IMG/VR virus record: IMGVR_UViG_3300047994_000086
Coordinates: 1-32,814 of that record
Length of the DNA: 32,814 nt
From: a virus
Strand: one strand, 5' to 3'
Part shown: one piece after another, positions 1-7,764 of the stretch
Layout: each line of letters starts with the position of its first letter
Numbering within the stretch: the stretch's first letter is position 1
Position numbers and translations under genes: made by a program
Notes under the pieces: model-generated
Told to the model about the DNA's origin: nothing
What the model saw: only the letters and a program-made list of their open reading frames with translations
The model's database searches: none

Positions 1-159
1 GATGACGTTGGAGGTGGAACCAGCAGCAAAGAAGACCTGGTTGGAAGTGATGGCACCAGCGGTAGTGACTGACTGGAAAGAGGCACCTGTGGTGATGTCA
101 GAGAGGTAGGCCACAGTGCCACCCATGCTCCTGAAGATAGCACCACCTGACATTGTCTC
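1..159. repeat. Terminal repeat marking circular overlap
   Basis: Bases 1-159 match 32656-32814 except at position 50 (A) versus 32705 (G). A minus-strand reading frame runs through the repeat in the same phase at both ends, so joining the ends restores one continuous fibre gene. This fits a circular or circularly permuted genome of about 32,655 bp. A true short direct terminal repeat is possible but less likely, because the repeat lies inside a gene. Confidence 0.85.
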
Positions 160-1002
160 GCCAGTAGGAACGAGCATAGTGATACCTCCTGCATTACCAT
201 TAGTAATGGTTATTCCAGCTGTGGCACCAGCTACAAGAAATCTAATAAATGAATGTTCAGTTGAACCTATGCTACCAAAATTGCTGTAAAAAAATGCATC
301 CACACCAAGGCTGCCTATACCTAAATTAATTTGAGCAGAGCCATCATCACTTTCTAAATTTAGCTGTGTAGTGCCAATAAATGCAAAAGATGAACCATCT
401 TCAAAGAGTAATTCAGAGTTACTCAAAGTAGAAGTTAATCCACCAGTTCCTGAAAGTGTCATGCTAGCAGTAGCTCCATATGTTTCAAGAGTGATCACTG
501 AACTAGGTGCTGTACCATACGCGTTAGACAATTGCATTAGTGTATCATTTGGAGCGAAACCTAAGCTGAATACACTAGTAGTGCTACCAATGAAACCCAT
601 GTCCATTCCAAGGCTACTGAATGTTGAAAAAGCACCGTTACTATTATCTTCTATGTTTAATCCAACTAAAGAACTTGGATTAGTGGTAAGAGTCAATGTT
701 ACTGCAGTCCCCCCAGTCCCGTACACCTGCAGCACCGGGCTGACGCTGAACGTGCCACCCAGGAAACTGCTCCCAGAGACTCCGATCGTCACTGTGGCTC
801 CAGAGGCTCCAGTGATCAGCAACTCGTTCTGCACCACCAGACCAGGGCCTGTCGTGCCAGAGACACCTATTTGCACGCTCGAGTCCCTTCCCCTACCGTC
901 CTGTATGTTGACAAGGCCTGTCCCACCGGTAGCGAACCCTGTCGAGTCAAAGGTCGTTACCAGAGCTTGTGGTGGTATGTAGGGTGACTGAGTTAAGTCC
1001 AT
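1..1002 (-). CDS. Tail fibre protein, N-terminal 334 residues (continues across the contig junction)
   Basis: This frame starts with ATG at 1002 and stays open to base 1. Through the terminal repeat it continues in phase to the stop at 31969, giving a predicted protein of about 562 residues. The sequence is rich in Gly, Thr, Ser and Val with short beta-type repeats, as in trimeric phage fibres. Near residues 308-325 it carries a QSVTTAGA-type motif that also occurs in the collagen-like protein at 17226-19004. The product probably acts in host recognition at the tail tip. Codons of roughly residues 100-275 (about 180-705) are clearly more A/T-rich than both flanks, suggesting a recombined segment. 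The rightward open frame over 371-982 is a shadow. Specific receptor or fold: unknown. Confidence 0.8.
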   Translation of the reverse strand, partial: MDLTQSPYIPPQALVTTFDSTGFATGGTGLVNIQDGRGRDSSVQIGVSGTTGPGLVVQNELLITGASGATVTIGVSGSSFLGGTFSVSPVLQVYGTGGTAVTLTLTTNPSSLVGLNIEDNSNGAFSTFSSLGMDMGFIGSTTSVFSLGFAPNDTLMQLSNAYGTAPSSVITLETYGATASMTLSGTGGLTSTLSNSELLFEDGSSFAFIGTTQLNLESDDGSAQINLGIGSLGVDAFFYSNFGSIGSTEHSFIRFLVAGATAGITITNGNAGGITMLVPTGETMSGGAIFRSMGGTVAYLSDITTGASFQSVTTAGAITSNQVFFAAGSTSNVI

Positions 1003-1020
1003 CTTTGTTTCTAGTTTCTT

Positions 1021-2841
1021 TTAGGCTGTCTGCACGTTACCAGGGATGCTGAGCTCGTAAGTCCAGGAGAGCTGCACCAACTTGCTGTCTATGCTGATCT
1101 GTTTCTTCTCGCTGTAGCTAGCGTCTGTCCTGACCGCGGTCAGCGGGTAGAGCGGGTTCCAGGGTAACCAGACATGCACGAGAGGGCTGTTGTAGAGGCT
1201 CTTCAGGAATGTCACTTCTGCAGCAGGGATGTAGTCAGAGACCACTGTTATCTTCCTTGTGACAGTGTTGTTGATGACCTGCGTGCCACCTTGCCACGGT
1301 GCAGACACCCAGGTGTGCGAGCTTGAAGCGTTATTCCAGTAGGCTGGGTCTCTCCAGAAAGTGTTGCTGGTGTCAGTCTCTGTGGTCACTTCAAAGTACT
1401 TGGTGAAGTTGTAGTAGTCCCTTCCACCCAGGCTGTTCAACCAGGAGAACCTGATAGGTGGGTAATCATTAGGGTCAGGGTTGTAGATGACGTAGCGTAC
1501 TACCTGGCTGATCGGGTAGTTGTAACCAGAGGTGCCAGTGACACCGTAGGCGAACCCCTCGTCAGCTGGGTAGGGCGTGCTAGGGGCTGTTGTACCAGGG
1601 AAGGTTGGGCCCGCGAAGCTGAAGAGCTGCACGTCGTAGTAGGCCACCTGGGTGAAGTCGAAGGACGGGTAGGTTGTGCTATTGAATATCGGTGCCAGGT
1701 CTGCGGGGCCAGTGACCAGAGACTGCATGAAGGAGAAGGTGGCACCAGCGTACTTGATACCATTAGCGTCAGTGCTGGTAGCGAAGGTGCCGCTGTCGAC
1801 CACCCTGTTGGAAAGGGTGTCTGCAGCGTTGACACCCGGGCTGAAGGAAGAGGCTGTTGACCAGTTACCCAGTTGGTAAGCAAAGTGACTACCAGTCTTG
1901 GTGGTGAAGACAATGCTGACCCAACCTGGTGTGATGAAGCGTTGGTGCGTGTCAGAGGTGCCCATCTGGGGTGCGATGTTCAACCACTGGAGGGTGGCAT
2001 GGTCATGTGTCCCGACAATGTTGACACTGGCAGTGCATGCTTGAAATACGTTAGTCCATGTCTGCGTTGCAAGGGAAGAAGTGTTGTCTGAGAGGAACTT
2101 ACCCGGTACCAAGTCTGGAGTGTTGCTAGCAGGCCACGGGTACTTCAGGGGGTCTGACCAACCCGCAGTTGACCCTGGCATGAGGTAGGGCGCAAGGGAA
2201 GCGCAGTTCAACGCGTAGTTCACCGTGTTCTGTGTGTAGACTTTCTCCCAATCGATGCCTGCTGGGATACCCCTGCACAACCCGTCACCATAGTCTTGAG
2301 CAGTCGTCAGGAAGTACTGCACGTACAGCTCACCAGAACCCAACGGGTTGCTACCCACCCAGCCCGAAGAAGAGTTTGTCAGACCGTTGAACATTTGCAA
2401 CGCGGTGCCGACAGAGGACAACGTTGCACCGGTGACGTAGTCAGAGGTCAGCACCTGATACTGCTCTCCCACGTTCACCTGCACCAGCACCTGGCTGTCG
2501 TACCCGTGGATGGGTGTGACGCGCATGGTGTAGTCACCAGCTTGAAAAGTGTTAGTCCAGGTAGCCGAGGTGGAGCCCATCGGGTACACTGCAGAAGCTA
2601 TCTCATGGAGCACGCTATGTGGTAGGTTAGCGTAGTTCCTGGCTATCGGTGCCACGTCTATGATACCCACCCCGTTGCTGTTGGGTTGCTGCACCAGCCT
2701 GCCCGCGTAACTACTGTTGACAAACACGTCAAACACGTAGCTGAAGTTCAAGCTGTTCACGTGGTCGCTAGTAGCTGAGTAGATTATCGGTCCCCAGAGG
2801 GCCTCGTAGACTGCTGGGCTGTTGTCCTGTCCTGTTATCAT
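1021..2841 (-). CDS. Tail-associated structural protein, fibre or baseplate type
   Basis: A 606-residue protein rich in Tyr, Trp, Asn, Ser and Thr, with no signal peptide or transmembrane segment. The opening region (about residues 25-70), with alternating hydrophobic residues and an Asn/Gly turn, resembles N-terminal domains of Bacteroidota-phage tail proteins, but I cannot name a family. It sits between the tail assembly chaperone and the junction-spanning fibre in the leftward late operon, which argues for a virion tail role. The start at 2841 follows an A/T-rich leader with no Shine-Dalgarno site. Only 12 bases separate the chaperone stop at 2854 from this start. The exact role (baseplate ring, adhesin or fibre) is inference from context. 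Confidence 0.7.
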   Translation of the reverse strand: MITGQDNSPAVYEALWGPIIYSATSDHVNSLNFSYVFDVFVNSSYAGRLVQQPNSNGVGIIDVAPIARNYANLPHSVLHEIASAVYPMGSTSATWTNTFQAGDYTMRVTPIHGYDSQVLVQVNVGEQYQVLTSDYVTGATLSSVGTALQMFNGLTNSSSGWVGSNPLGSGELYVQYFLTTAQDYGDGLCRGIPAGIDWEKVYTQNTVNYALNCASLAPYLMPGSTAGWSDPLKYPWPASNTPDLVPGKFLSDNTSSLATQTWTNVFQACTASVNIVGTHDHATLQWLNIAPQMGTSDTHQRFITPGWVSIVFTTKTGSHFAYQLGNWSTASSFSPGVNAADTLSNRVVDSGTFATSTDANGIKYAGATFSFMQSLVTGPADLAPIFNSTTYPSFDFTQVAYYDVQLFSFAGPTFPGTTAPSTPYPADEGFAYGVTGTSGYNYPISQVVRYVIYNPDPNDYPPIRFSWLNSLGGRDYYNFTKYFEVTTETDTSNTFWRDPAYWNNASSSHTWVSAPWQGGTQVINNTVTRKITVVSDYIPAAEVTFLKSLYNSPLVHVWLPWNPLYPLTAVRTDASYSEKKQISIDSKLVQLSWTYELSIPGNVQTA

Positions 2842-2853
2842 TCTAGTTATTTA

Positions 2854-3671
2854 TTACCAGGGAGCTCCCTGCCTGCTGGCTTCCTCTTTCCTGTTCTCTG
2901 CCTCTATTGCCTTGTTGCTCATGTAGACTATGTAGTCGAGAGCAATCTTGTGATTAAGTCTCTCGACTGCTTCAGCCTTGAGAATGTCTCCTCCGGCAAG
3001 TTGTATGACGACTTCGTACCAGCCCTTGAAAGCGTCTTGTGCAGTGACAATAGCTTCTTTCGTGTTTTCCAGTTCTTCTCTTTCTTCGCCAAATATCGAA
3101 GGGTAATAAGATTGCAGCTTTCTGCGGTAGCTAAAAAAAAAGAGCTTGCACCCTTGTAGACTCGTACATCTACCTCGTCAAAGAGGTGTTGCCTAGCGGC
3201 GCACTTGTCACTGTCGTACTCTTCAACTTTGAACCCTCTTAGCGTGTTATCGATGACAGGTCTGTACATCACTGACAGCACCTCGTTGATACTGTTGTCA
3301 CTCTCGTCTTTGAAAAATATGTCTAAGTTAGACATCTCACCAAGCGTCATCTTTGCAAAGTCAAAGAAAGCATAGTCTTGTCCTTCCAAGTGCAAAGAGT
3401 TGACAAAGGGAGCATCGGTGTTATTGAACACTTTTTCTACTATGTCTTGGTAGAGCTTCTTGAAAGCTGCAAAGTTCATATTGTCCAGCAGCTCTTCTTG
3501 AGGGCACTCTGCTAAGACAGAAACTATCTTGACACAGCTCTCTAGGTCATCGTTACCTAGCAAGTTCTTTATCTCTTTCCAGTGCTTCACTTTCACTCTG
3601 TCTATGGTGTAAGTCTTATCGTTAGACAGAGCAAACCAGATTGTGTGTGTATTTGTGCTTGATCCTTTCAT
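2854..3671 (-). CDS. Tail assembly chaperone, probably made by -1 frameshift
   Basis: The zero frame runs from ATG 3671 to a stop at 2928 (247 residues). The -1 frame is open from the T-run at 3133-3141 to the TAA at 2854-2856 and encodes a credible C-terminus with LAGGDILK and a Lys/Glu-rich helix (NHKIALDYIVYMSNKAIEAE). A slip at T-TTT-TTA would give 180 + 92 = 272 residues. The N-terminal part has a YRP motif (about 137-139) that I associate with Bacteroidota-phage tail assembly chaperones. In this family frameshifting yields G and GT forms that load onto the tape measure. The start overlaps the upstream stop (ATGA). A homopolymer sequencing error would also join the two frames, so the mechanism is not proven. 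Confidence 0.65.
3132..3141 (-). other. Slippery heptamer for -1 frameshifting
   Basis: On the minus strand nine T are followed by A, read in zero frame as TCT TTT TTT TTA GCT. The heptamer T-TTT-TTA at 3138-3132 has the canonical X-XXY-YYZ form. Slipping back one base enters a frame that stays open for 92 codons. No strong downstream hairpin was identified by eye. Confidence 0.55.
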
Positions 3672-4135
3672 TTCCCGTATAGTTTCTTGTACTCGGCTGT
3701 GAACCTCCTCACCATCTCTTGTATCTCGTTGCTGTCTGGTAAGAACTTCTCAGCCTTGATACCGTTCAGCGCTATCGACTGGCGCACCGCGTAGGGAAGG
3801 TCACCGCCGATGACCTTGTGCTGGAACTTGAACTGTGAACCCGAAGTAGCATCGATACCCCAGACACTGTCGATGTCCACCACCCCCGGGTCATTACCCA
3901 GGTAGCCCAGCACGCCAAAGTTGACAAAGAAACCGTAGATGTTCATGCCCGCCTGCACTGTCTGGCTATCATCATCGTAGGCGAACTCTATGCTGCCCAC
4001 CAGCGACCCAGAGTCTGACGGGCAAGCTGCGATGGCGTAGGACTCACACTCCTTGGCGATCCTCCACCCCAGCCTTGACCTGACACTGTCGACGTAGTCT
4101 ATGTCCGGGAAGCTGCTCTTTACATTTATCTGCAT
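3668..4135 (-). CDS. HK97 gp10-like tail completion / head-tail joining protein
   Basis: The 155-residue protein has the layout of the HK97-gp10 family: a helical N-terminus, a CPSDSGSLVGSI segment (about residues 39-50) equivalent to the family's 'P-x-D-T-G-x-L-x-x-S-I' region, then a beta stretch ending in YGFFVNFG (about 67-74), and a basic helical C-terminus. Family members act at the head-tail interface or as tail completion proteins. It lies between the upstream 179-residue completion protein (3 bases away) and the chaperone, whose start overlaps its stop by 4 bases. That is the usual neighbourhood for this family. Assignment is by motif pattern and position. Confidence 0.7.
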   Translation of the reverse strand: MQINVKSSFPDIDYVDSVRSRLGWRIAKECESYAIAACPSDSGSLVGSIEFAYDDDSQTVQAGMNIYGFFVNFGVLGYLGNDPGVVDIDSVWGIDATSGSQFKFQHKVIGGDLPYAVRQSIALNGIKAEKFLPDSNEIQEMVRRFTAEYKKLYGK

Positions 4136-4138
4136 CTC

Positions 4139-4678
4139 TTAGTATCCTGTTGGCCCGAGGTAAGGGTAACCCGGTATGTACAACCTCTGTTGCGGCTGCT
4201 CGACAACGAACTGCACCGTGAACTCCACCCCTGTCACCTTGTCAGTGAACTTGTCTGAGAAGGGGTGCAGTTGCACTTTCAAGTTACCAGACTGGTTGTC
4301 TATGTAGTAGGGGCCAAAGTCTCCCGTGACCGTGTTGAAGTAGGTGATGAAGTCCCTAGCAATGTCTATCATGTTAGACTGCCTGGTGAGGCGGTCTGCT
4401 TGGGTGAGGAGAGTGGTGGCCCCGTCCCTGCACTGGTCCATGATCGACATCTTCAGCTCCACCAGCATGTCAGAGGTGCTAGAGTTTGAACGCAACCAGA
4501 GCCTGGGAGTGTTCATGTCCTGTAGCACGAAGCAGTAGGGGTAGGTGACAGTGGAGCTGTCGAGTGGAGTGGTCAGCTCAGTGATCGTCCCCATCTTGAC
4601 AGTGGCTAGCTGGGGGTGACCCTGGAGCCATGTCAGGATAGCTGTGATGAAGGAGGAGTAGGTGAGGTAAGTGTCCAT
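4139..4678 (-). CDS. Putative tail terminator / head-tail completion protein
   Basis: A 179-residue soluble protein placed between terL and the gp10-like gene, the slot of tail terminator or neck proteins in siphoviruses. It has an N-terminal helix followed by alternating beta segments, including YCFVLQD (about residues 48-54) and a late VEFTVQFVVEQ strand (about 151-161). No catalytic motif or membrane segment is visible. The start at 4678 lies only 24 bases after the terL stop and is preceded by a TATATA element 4 bases upstream. No Shine-Dalgarno sequence is present. The role is inferred from position and size; I do not recognise the family with certainty. Confidence 0.55.
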   Translation of the reverse strand: MDTYLTYSSFITAILTWLQGHPQLATVKMGTITELTTPLDSSTVTYPYCFVLQDMNTPRLWLRSNSSTSDMLVELKMSIMDQCRDGATTLLTQADRLTRQSNMIDIARDFITYFNTVTGDFGPYYIDNQSGNLKVQLHPFSDKFTDKVTGVEFTVQFVVEQPQQRLYIPGYPYLGPTGY

Positions 4679-4682
4679 GTAG

Positions 4683-4689
4683 TATATAT
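4683..4689 (-). promoter_or_regulatory. TATATA element before tail-completion gene
   Basis: On the minus strand GGATATATACTAC ends directly at the ATG at 4678. It is one of ten ATATATA-type elements seen at gene edges. It could be an internal promoter -10 or an A/T-rich translation initiation region. Confidence 0.35.
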
Positions 4690-4702
4690 CCAGTGAGTCT
4701 GG

Positions 4703-6025
4703 TTACTTCCACCACATGACAGCGTCTGGGCCACCCTCTGCTTTCATCTCAGCCACTTTTTCTAGGTGGTAGGTGTCGAACATGCGAGTGGGTGCTAGCT
4801 TGTCCAAGCTGAGGCAATATCTCACAGCGTCCATGAGGTGGTTGTTGCAATCCTCAGGCTTGTCAGTGCCCTTCTTCCAGGCGTAGAGGTCGTACTCCCT
4901 AGCCAGGTTCTGCGAGGAGCTGCTGTAGGTGACTGCGTACTGCTTCACTCTGTTGATACCCGCGACAATGCTGTCTGCCCCCTTGAGGCAGGGCCTGATG
5001 TTCTTGAAACCCATCCTCTTGAGGTCTGCTATCGAGGTGGGTGCTGCTGAGTCTGCTATGATCTCAGCATTGAGGGGTACTCCCCTGCTGACTAGTGTGT
5101 CGTACCATTCCTGAGTGTCAAGCTTGGTAGCGTACATGACTTCGTGGAGGTGGAGAGTCTTCTTGTCCCTATCGACGTGCGCCCTGACGCAGGCAGTCGG
5201 GTCAGTAGAACCGAAGTCCAACCCATAGATGACCTCGCCGGGAGGGTCTGGGTTGTCTGAGACCTTCCAGCCGCTGTATATCTGGCCCTCGACACCCGCA
5301 GTCCAGCAACCCTCGTAGACGTTCATGTACTCGATCATGTTGGTAGCCCTGGAGATCTCCATGTCACCAGACATCTTCTCGTAGTTGAAGAGCCAGTCAC
5401 CAGTCTCTGGGTGGACACAGTCTCGGTAGGTGGTGTGGATGAACTCGTGTGTGTCGAGGAAGACGGGCTTGGGGTGCTTGTCTGCTAGGTAGAAGTGCTC
5501 GTATATCCAGTGCCGCTTGGTGCTAGGGTTGAAGCAGAGGAATATCTGAATATGGGCGTTCTTGGTACGGATAGAGTCACAGAACTGTCGGTACTCTGAG
5601 TAGTGGGCGATCTCGGTGGTCTCGTCAAGCAGGAGGTGCGTGGTGTTGGCAAACCCTTTCAGCTTGGCGTCCTGGGACATGTCGCTGACTTTCATCGACT
5701 GGAAGATGACCTCGTTGTAGGTGTTGCGGTTGTTGCGCCTAGAGGAGCGCCAGCCCTGAGAGGTCTTGACTAGGTAACCCTTCTCGACAAGGTCGTACTC
5801 GAGGATGAGGTGCTCCATCTCCTTGTAGGTAGTCTTGTACAGCTTCTCTGCAGTGTAGCGTGACATGATACCCTGGAAGAAGGGTGAGTTGATCATCAGG
5901 TCGATGAAGTACTGGACAACTGTACGTGTCTTGCCCGAGGAGCGGGAGCCTGAGATGACGAAGTAGGGCTTCTTGCTAGAGAAGATGGGCCAGTAGGCCC
6001 TAGGGTAGATCAGCTCCTTGCTCAC
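4703..6025 (-). CDS. terL: Terminase large subunit (DNA-packaging ATPase and nuclease)
   Basis: The 440-residue protein has both expected domains. Walker A is GSRSSGKT (residues 26-33) and Walker B is LLLDE (131-135), giving the packaging motor ATPase. The RuvC-like nuclease carries acidic residues D270 (GLDFG), D325 (IIADSA) and D399 (NHLMDA), which cut concatemeric or circular DNA at the head. A CFNPSTKRHW segment near 164-173 fits the coupling motif region. Length is normal for the family. Its start overlaps the small-subunit gene by 26 bases. The packaging mode (cos or pac) cannot be told from the protein alone; a circular assembly with no fixed physical end is compatible with headful packaging. 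Confidence 0.95.
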   Translation of the reverse strand: MSKELIYPRAYWPIFSSKKPYFVISGSRSSGKTRTVVQYFIDLMINSPFFQGIMSRYTAEKLYKTTYKEMEHLILEYDLVEKGYLVKTSQGWRSSRRNNRNTYNEVIFQSMKVSDMSQDAKLKGFANTTHLLLDETTEIAHYSEYRQFCDSIRTKNAHIQIFLCFNPSTKRHWIYEHFYLADKHPKPVFLDTHEFIHTTYRDCVHPETGDWLFNYEKMSGDMEISRATNMIEYMNVYEGCWTAGVEGQIYSGWKVSDNPDPPGEVIYGLDFGSTDPTACVRAHVDRDKKTLHLHEVMYATKLDTQEWYDTLVSRGVPLNAEIIADSAAPTSIADLKRMGFKNIRPCLKGADSIVAGINRVKQYAVTYSSSSQNLAREYDLYAWKKGTDKPEDCNNHLMDAVRYCLSLDKLAPTRMFDTYHLEKVAEMKAEGGPDAVMWWK

Positions 6026-6422
6026 GGATGTCTGGGTTGTTTGTTATGGGTGGTCTGACAAAGACGATGGGCTCGCCAGCAGAGGTGACGTCAAGTTCTT
6101 GCTTGGGCTTGGAGATGATGTAGGACATGCACAGCTCGATGTTCTTGCGGATGGCCATCAGCTTGGCAAGCTCGAAGGGTGTCTCGCAGGTGAGGATGAG
6201 CTCGTCCATCTGCAGCAGAGTGGAGTTGTGCGCGTCAACGTAGGCTGTGAGGTTCTCGAGGATGCGTGCCCTTGCAAGGTCTGCCTCAGCCTTGGCGCGC
6301 TGTGCTTGAGCAGACTTGCCGCCCGGGTTGCCTGAAGTCCCCGGCTTCCAGGCTGTCCTGGGTGCTGGCCTGCTAGTCTGGGTGAGACTTGGCTTGTCTT
6401 GAGGTACTTGTTCTTCTGGCAT
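6000..6422 (-). CDS. terS: Terminase small subunit (DUF5681-type N-terminus)
   Basis: The 140-residue protein begins with a Pro/Thr-rich tail and then has WKPGTSGNPGG (about residues 25-35), the hallmark of the DUF5681 domain that precedes many phage small terminases. It is followed by a basic Ala/Arg/Lys helix (about 38-55) and further helices. The small subunit recognises the packaging site and recruits the large subunit. The gene overlaps terL by 26 bases and follows an unknown small gene by 4 bases, consistent with translational coupling. The assignment rests on the motif plus adjacency to terL. Confidence 0.8.
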   Translation of the reverse strand: MPEEQVPQDKPSLTQTSRPAPRTAWKPGTSGNPGGKSAQAQRAKAEADLARARILENLTAYVDAHNSTLLQMDELILTCETPFELAKLMAIRKNIELCMSYIISKPKQELDVTSAGEPIVFVRPPITNNPDIREQGADLP

Positions 6423-6426
6423 GGGT

Positions 6427-6747
6427 CTAGCTAGGGTTAGGGACGTAGAGAGGGTGCGCTCCGAAGAACGGAGAGACTATGACCTTGTCAAGAACATTTT
6501 CTACTGTGTCTGAGTCATTGCAACAAACCTTGTACATTTCTTCGAAATCTTCGCGAGGGATTACTCTCTTGGTGACTGTGCCGTCCGCATTACTTTGCAC
6601 GACCGTGATAGTATGCGTTGCAAACTCGTGATACATCCTATTGAAATCTTCTTTTGATACAGAGCTCTTGTAATCTAGAAGTTCAATTCTACCGTTCTGT
6701 ATGCAGTACTCTAAGAATACGGTCTTGTCTGTTAGTGGTTGTGTCAT
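6427..6747 (-). CDS. Hypothetical protein upstream of terminase
   Basis: The 106-residue acidic protein has no recognised family. It has no membrane segment or signal peptide. Two Cys occur together (about residues 75-76), followed by an acidic patch and a hydrophobic C-terminal tail ending in PLYVPNPS. It sits 6 bases downstream of a 39-residue gene and directly before terS, so it is part of the leftward operon. Its position just before the terminase could mean a packaging accessory role, but nothing in the sequence shows this. Confidence 0.65.
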   Translation of the reverse strand: MTQPLTDKTVFLEYCIQNGRIELLDYKSSVSKEDFNRMYHEFATHTITVVQSNADGTVTKRVIPREDFEEMYKVCCNDSDTVENVLDKVIVSPFFGAHPLYVPNPS

Positions 6748-6753
6748 TGTTTG

Positions 6754-6873
6754 TTATCTGGTTAGAGGTTGAAAGAGATTGAGATCTTCCTGGTCTTGGT
6801 GAGAGAGTGGAGCGGCTGGGAACTTGCTGTAGAGACACTTGACAATGTCATTTTGCAAGAAGTGTCTTGTCAT
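6754..6873 (-). CDS. Small hypothetical protein, 39 residues
   Basis: The frame begins with ATG at 6873, overlapping the TGA of the preceding 88-residue gene as TGATG, and ends with TAA at 6754-6756. The next gene starts 6 bases later. This tight coupling on both sides supports a real gene in what would otherwise be a 125-base gap. The peptide begins MTRHFLQND, has one Cys and is polar with no membrane helix. No family is recognised. Confidence 0.5.
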   Translation of the reverse strand: MTRHFLQNDIVKCLYSKFPAAPLSHQDQEDLNLFQPLTR

Positions 6874-7139
6874 CAGTCTTCAGGGTGGTATACTGTGTCG
6901 TCAAAGTCAGCTGGAGGTGCTTCGAGGTCTTGAGAATCTGCTCTGTCTAAGTAATGAAAGTCTGCAGTTTCGCAGCTTGAAAAGCACAAGGTACCCTTCT
7001 CATCTTGAGAAGTGATATTGTAAGATTTTTCTTTGTGTAAATAGCTTACAATGTGTAAATGGATTACAATTCCAACTTTCCCTTTGTCATGTATTGATGC
7101 TATCTTGTCACCTATTTTAAGTTCGTAGAAGTTGATCAT
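6873..7139 (-). CDS. Hypothetical protein downstream of lysozyme
   Basis: The 88-residue protein begins MINFYELKIGDKIAS. This opening, with a following GKVGIVIHL strand, looks like a small beta-barrel of the SH3 or KOW type. It then becomes polar and ends in an acidic tail rich in Asp. Its ATG overlaps the lysozyme TGA by 4 bases (ATGA), so the two are translationally coupled. No membrane segment is present, so it is unlikely to be a holin or spanin. The barrel suggestion is pattern reading only. Confidence 0.65.
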   Translation of the reverse strand: MINFYELKIGDKIASIHDKGKVGIVIHLHIVSYLHKEKSYNITSQDEKGTLCFSSCETADFHYLDRADSQDLEAPPADFDDTVYHPED

Positions 7140-7588
7140 CTTGAGAAGTAGTTGTTTGCCTCTGTCTGCCGGCGCTTGAGGAGGCCAGAGATGACGTGCC
7201 CACCTGCTTCGTCCCAGCGGAGGAACTCTTGCTTGATGGAAGGGTCTTGAGGGTCATGGTTGACTCGCTTGAGGAGTGTGGACTGCGCTAGGGCAGTGGT
7301 GCCCAGGTTGAAAGCGAAGGAGACGAGCGAGTCGAACATTGGTTGTGTTATCTGGGAGGTGACCAGGGTGTTGACAGCTTGCTCGTAACGCACGATCTGG
7401 TAGAGGAACTCTGTCTTGACTTGGTCAAGGGTGAGGGTGTCTCCCATCTTCACAGGCAGACCAGCCACGTGGATGAACCCGATACCGATCGTTGGGATAC
7501 CCACTGCGTCTCTGTACGCTTGTGTCCTGACACCCTCAAGGTTGCAGATCATCTGGTAACCTGCTTGAGAAAGTTTGTAGTTGCTCAT
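7136..7588 (-). CDS. T4-type lysozyme (GH24 muramidase, endolysin)
   Basis: The 150-residue protein matches the GH24 family that cleaves the MurNAc-GlcNAc bond of peptidoglycan at the end of infection. The catalytic triad is visible as E18 (NLEG), D27 (YRDAVG) and T33 (PTIGIG). Spacing of 9 and 6 residues is the same as in T4 lysozyme (E11, D20, T26). There is no signal peptide, so export would need a holin. A helical C-terminal half ends with the usual basic segment (about 130-150). It overlaps a 32-residue gene upstream and the 88-residue gene downstream, both by ATGA. It is far from the other membrane-protein genes. Confidence 0.93.
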   Translation of the reverse strand: MSNYKLSQAGYQMICNLEGVRTQAYRDAVGIPTIGIGFIHVAGLPVKMGDTLTLDQVKTEFLYQIVRYEQAVNTLVTSQITQPMFDSLVSFAFNLGTTALAQSTLLKRVNHDPQDPSIKQEFLRWDEAGGHVISGLLKRRQTEANNYFSR

Positions 7589-7683
7589 CTCTTGTTGTTT
7601 AGTTTCTTCAGCTCCTCGACCATGGAAGAGACCTGGGTCTGCAGGGAGGCTATTGTCGAGAGTATCTCTGGGAGGTTGGTCAT
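7585..7683 (-). CDS. Small coiled-coil protein upstream of lysozyme, 32 residues
   Basis: ATG at 7683 opens a frame that ends with TGA at 7585-7587, overlapping the lysozyme ATG (ATGA). The peptide begins MTNLPEILSTIASLQ and has leucines and isoleucines spaced as in a short coiled coil, ending with Lys/Arg. It has no membrane helix, so it is not a classic holin. Coupling to lysozyme supports expression. A role as lysis accessory or oligomerisation peptide is only a guess. Confidence 0.5.
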   Translation of the reverse strand: MTNLPEILSTIASLQTQVSSMVEELKKLNNKR

Positions 7684-7751
7684 TTGTTGATGAGTGGTTA
7701 AATGAGCTTTACTTCTTGCGGTAGAGTTTCCACATGATTGTTTTGTTTGGA

Positions 7752-7760
7752 TTATATATC
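7752..7760 (-). promoter_or_regulatory. GATATATAA element between sigma factor and lysis genes
   Basis: The minus strand reads GGGTGATATATAA here, and the same 13 bases occur on the plus strand at 11052-11064. The site follows the sigma stop (7765) and precedes the lysozyme-terminase-tail genes, a good place for a late promoter. A TTG lies 22 bases plus one hexamer upstream of TATAAT, with identical spacing at 10819-10827. Confidence 0.45.
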
Positions 7761-7764
7761 ACCC

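Noticed and set aside
371-982. Rightward 203-codon frame over the fibre gene
   Set aside because: It is a shadow of the minus-strand fibre frame, which is open from 1002 to base 1 and continues in phase at the other end. The rightward product is Pro/Val-rich with no recognisable domain.
2928-3131. Zero-frame C-terminus of the chaperone as the main product
   Set aside because: It is probably the shorter (G-type) form at most. The -1 frame has better family-like sequence and fits the spacing to the next gene, so the frameshifted product is annotated as the gene.
7709-7735. Eight-codon frame MWKLYRKK after the sigma gene
   Set aside because: Too short to support; it follows a GATATATAA box and could be a leader peptide, but chance is as likely.
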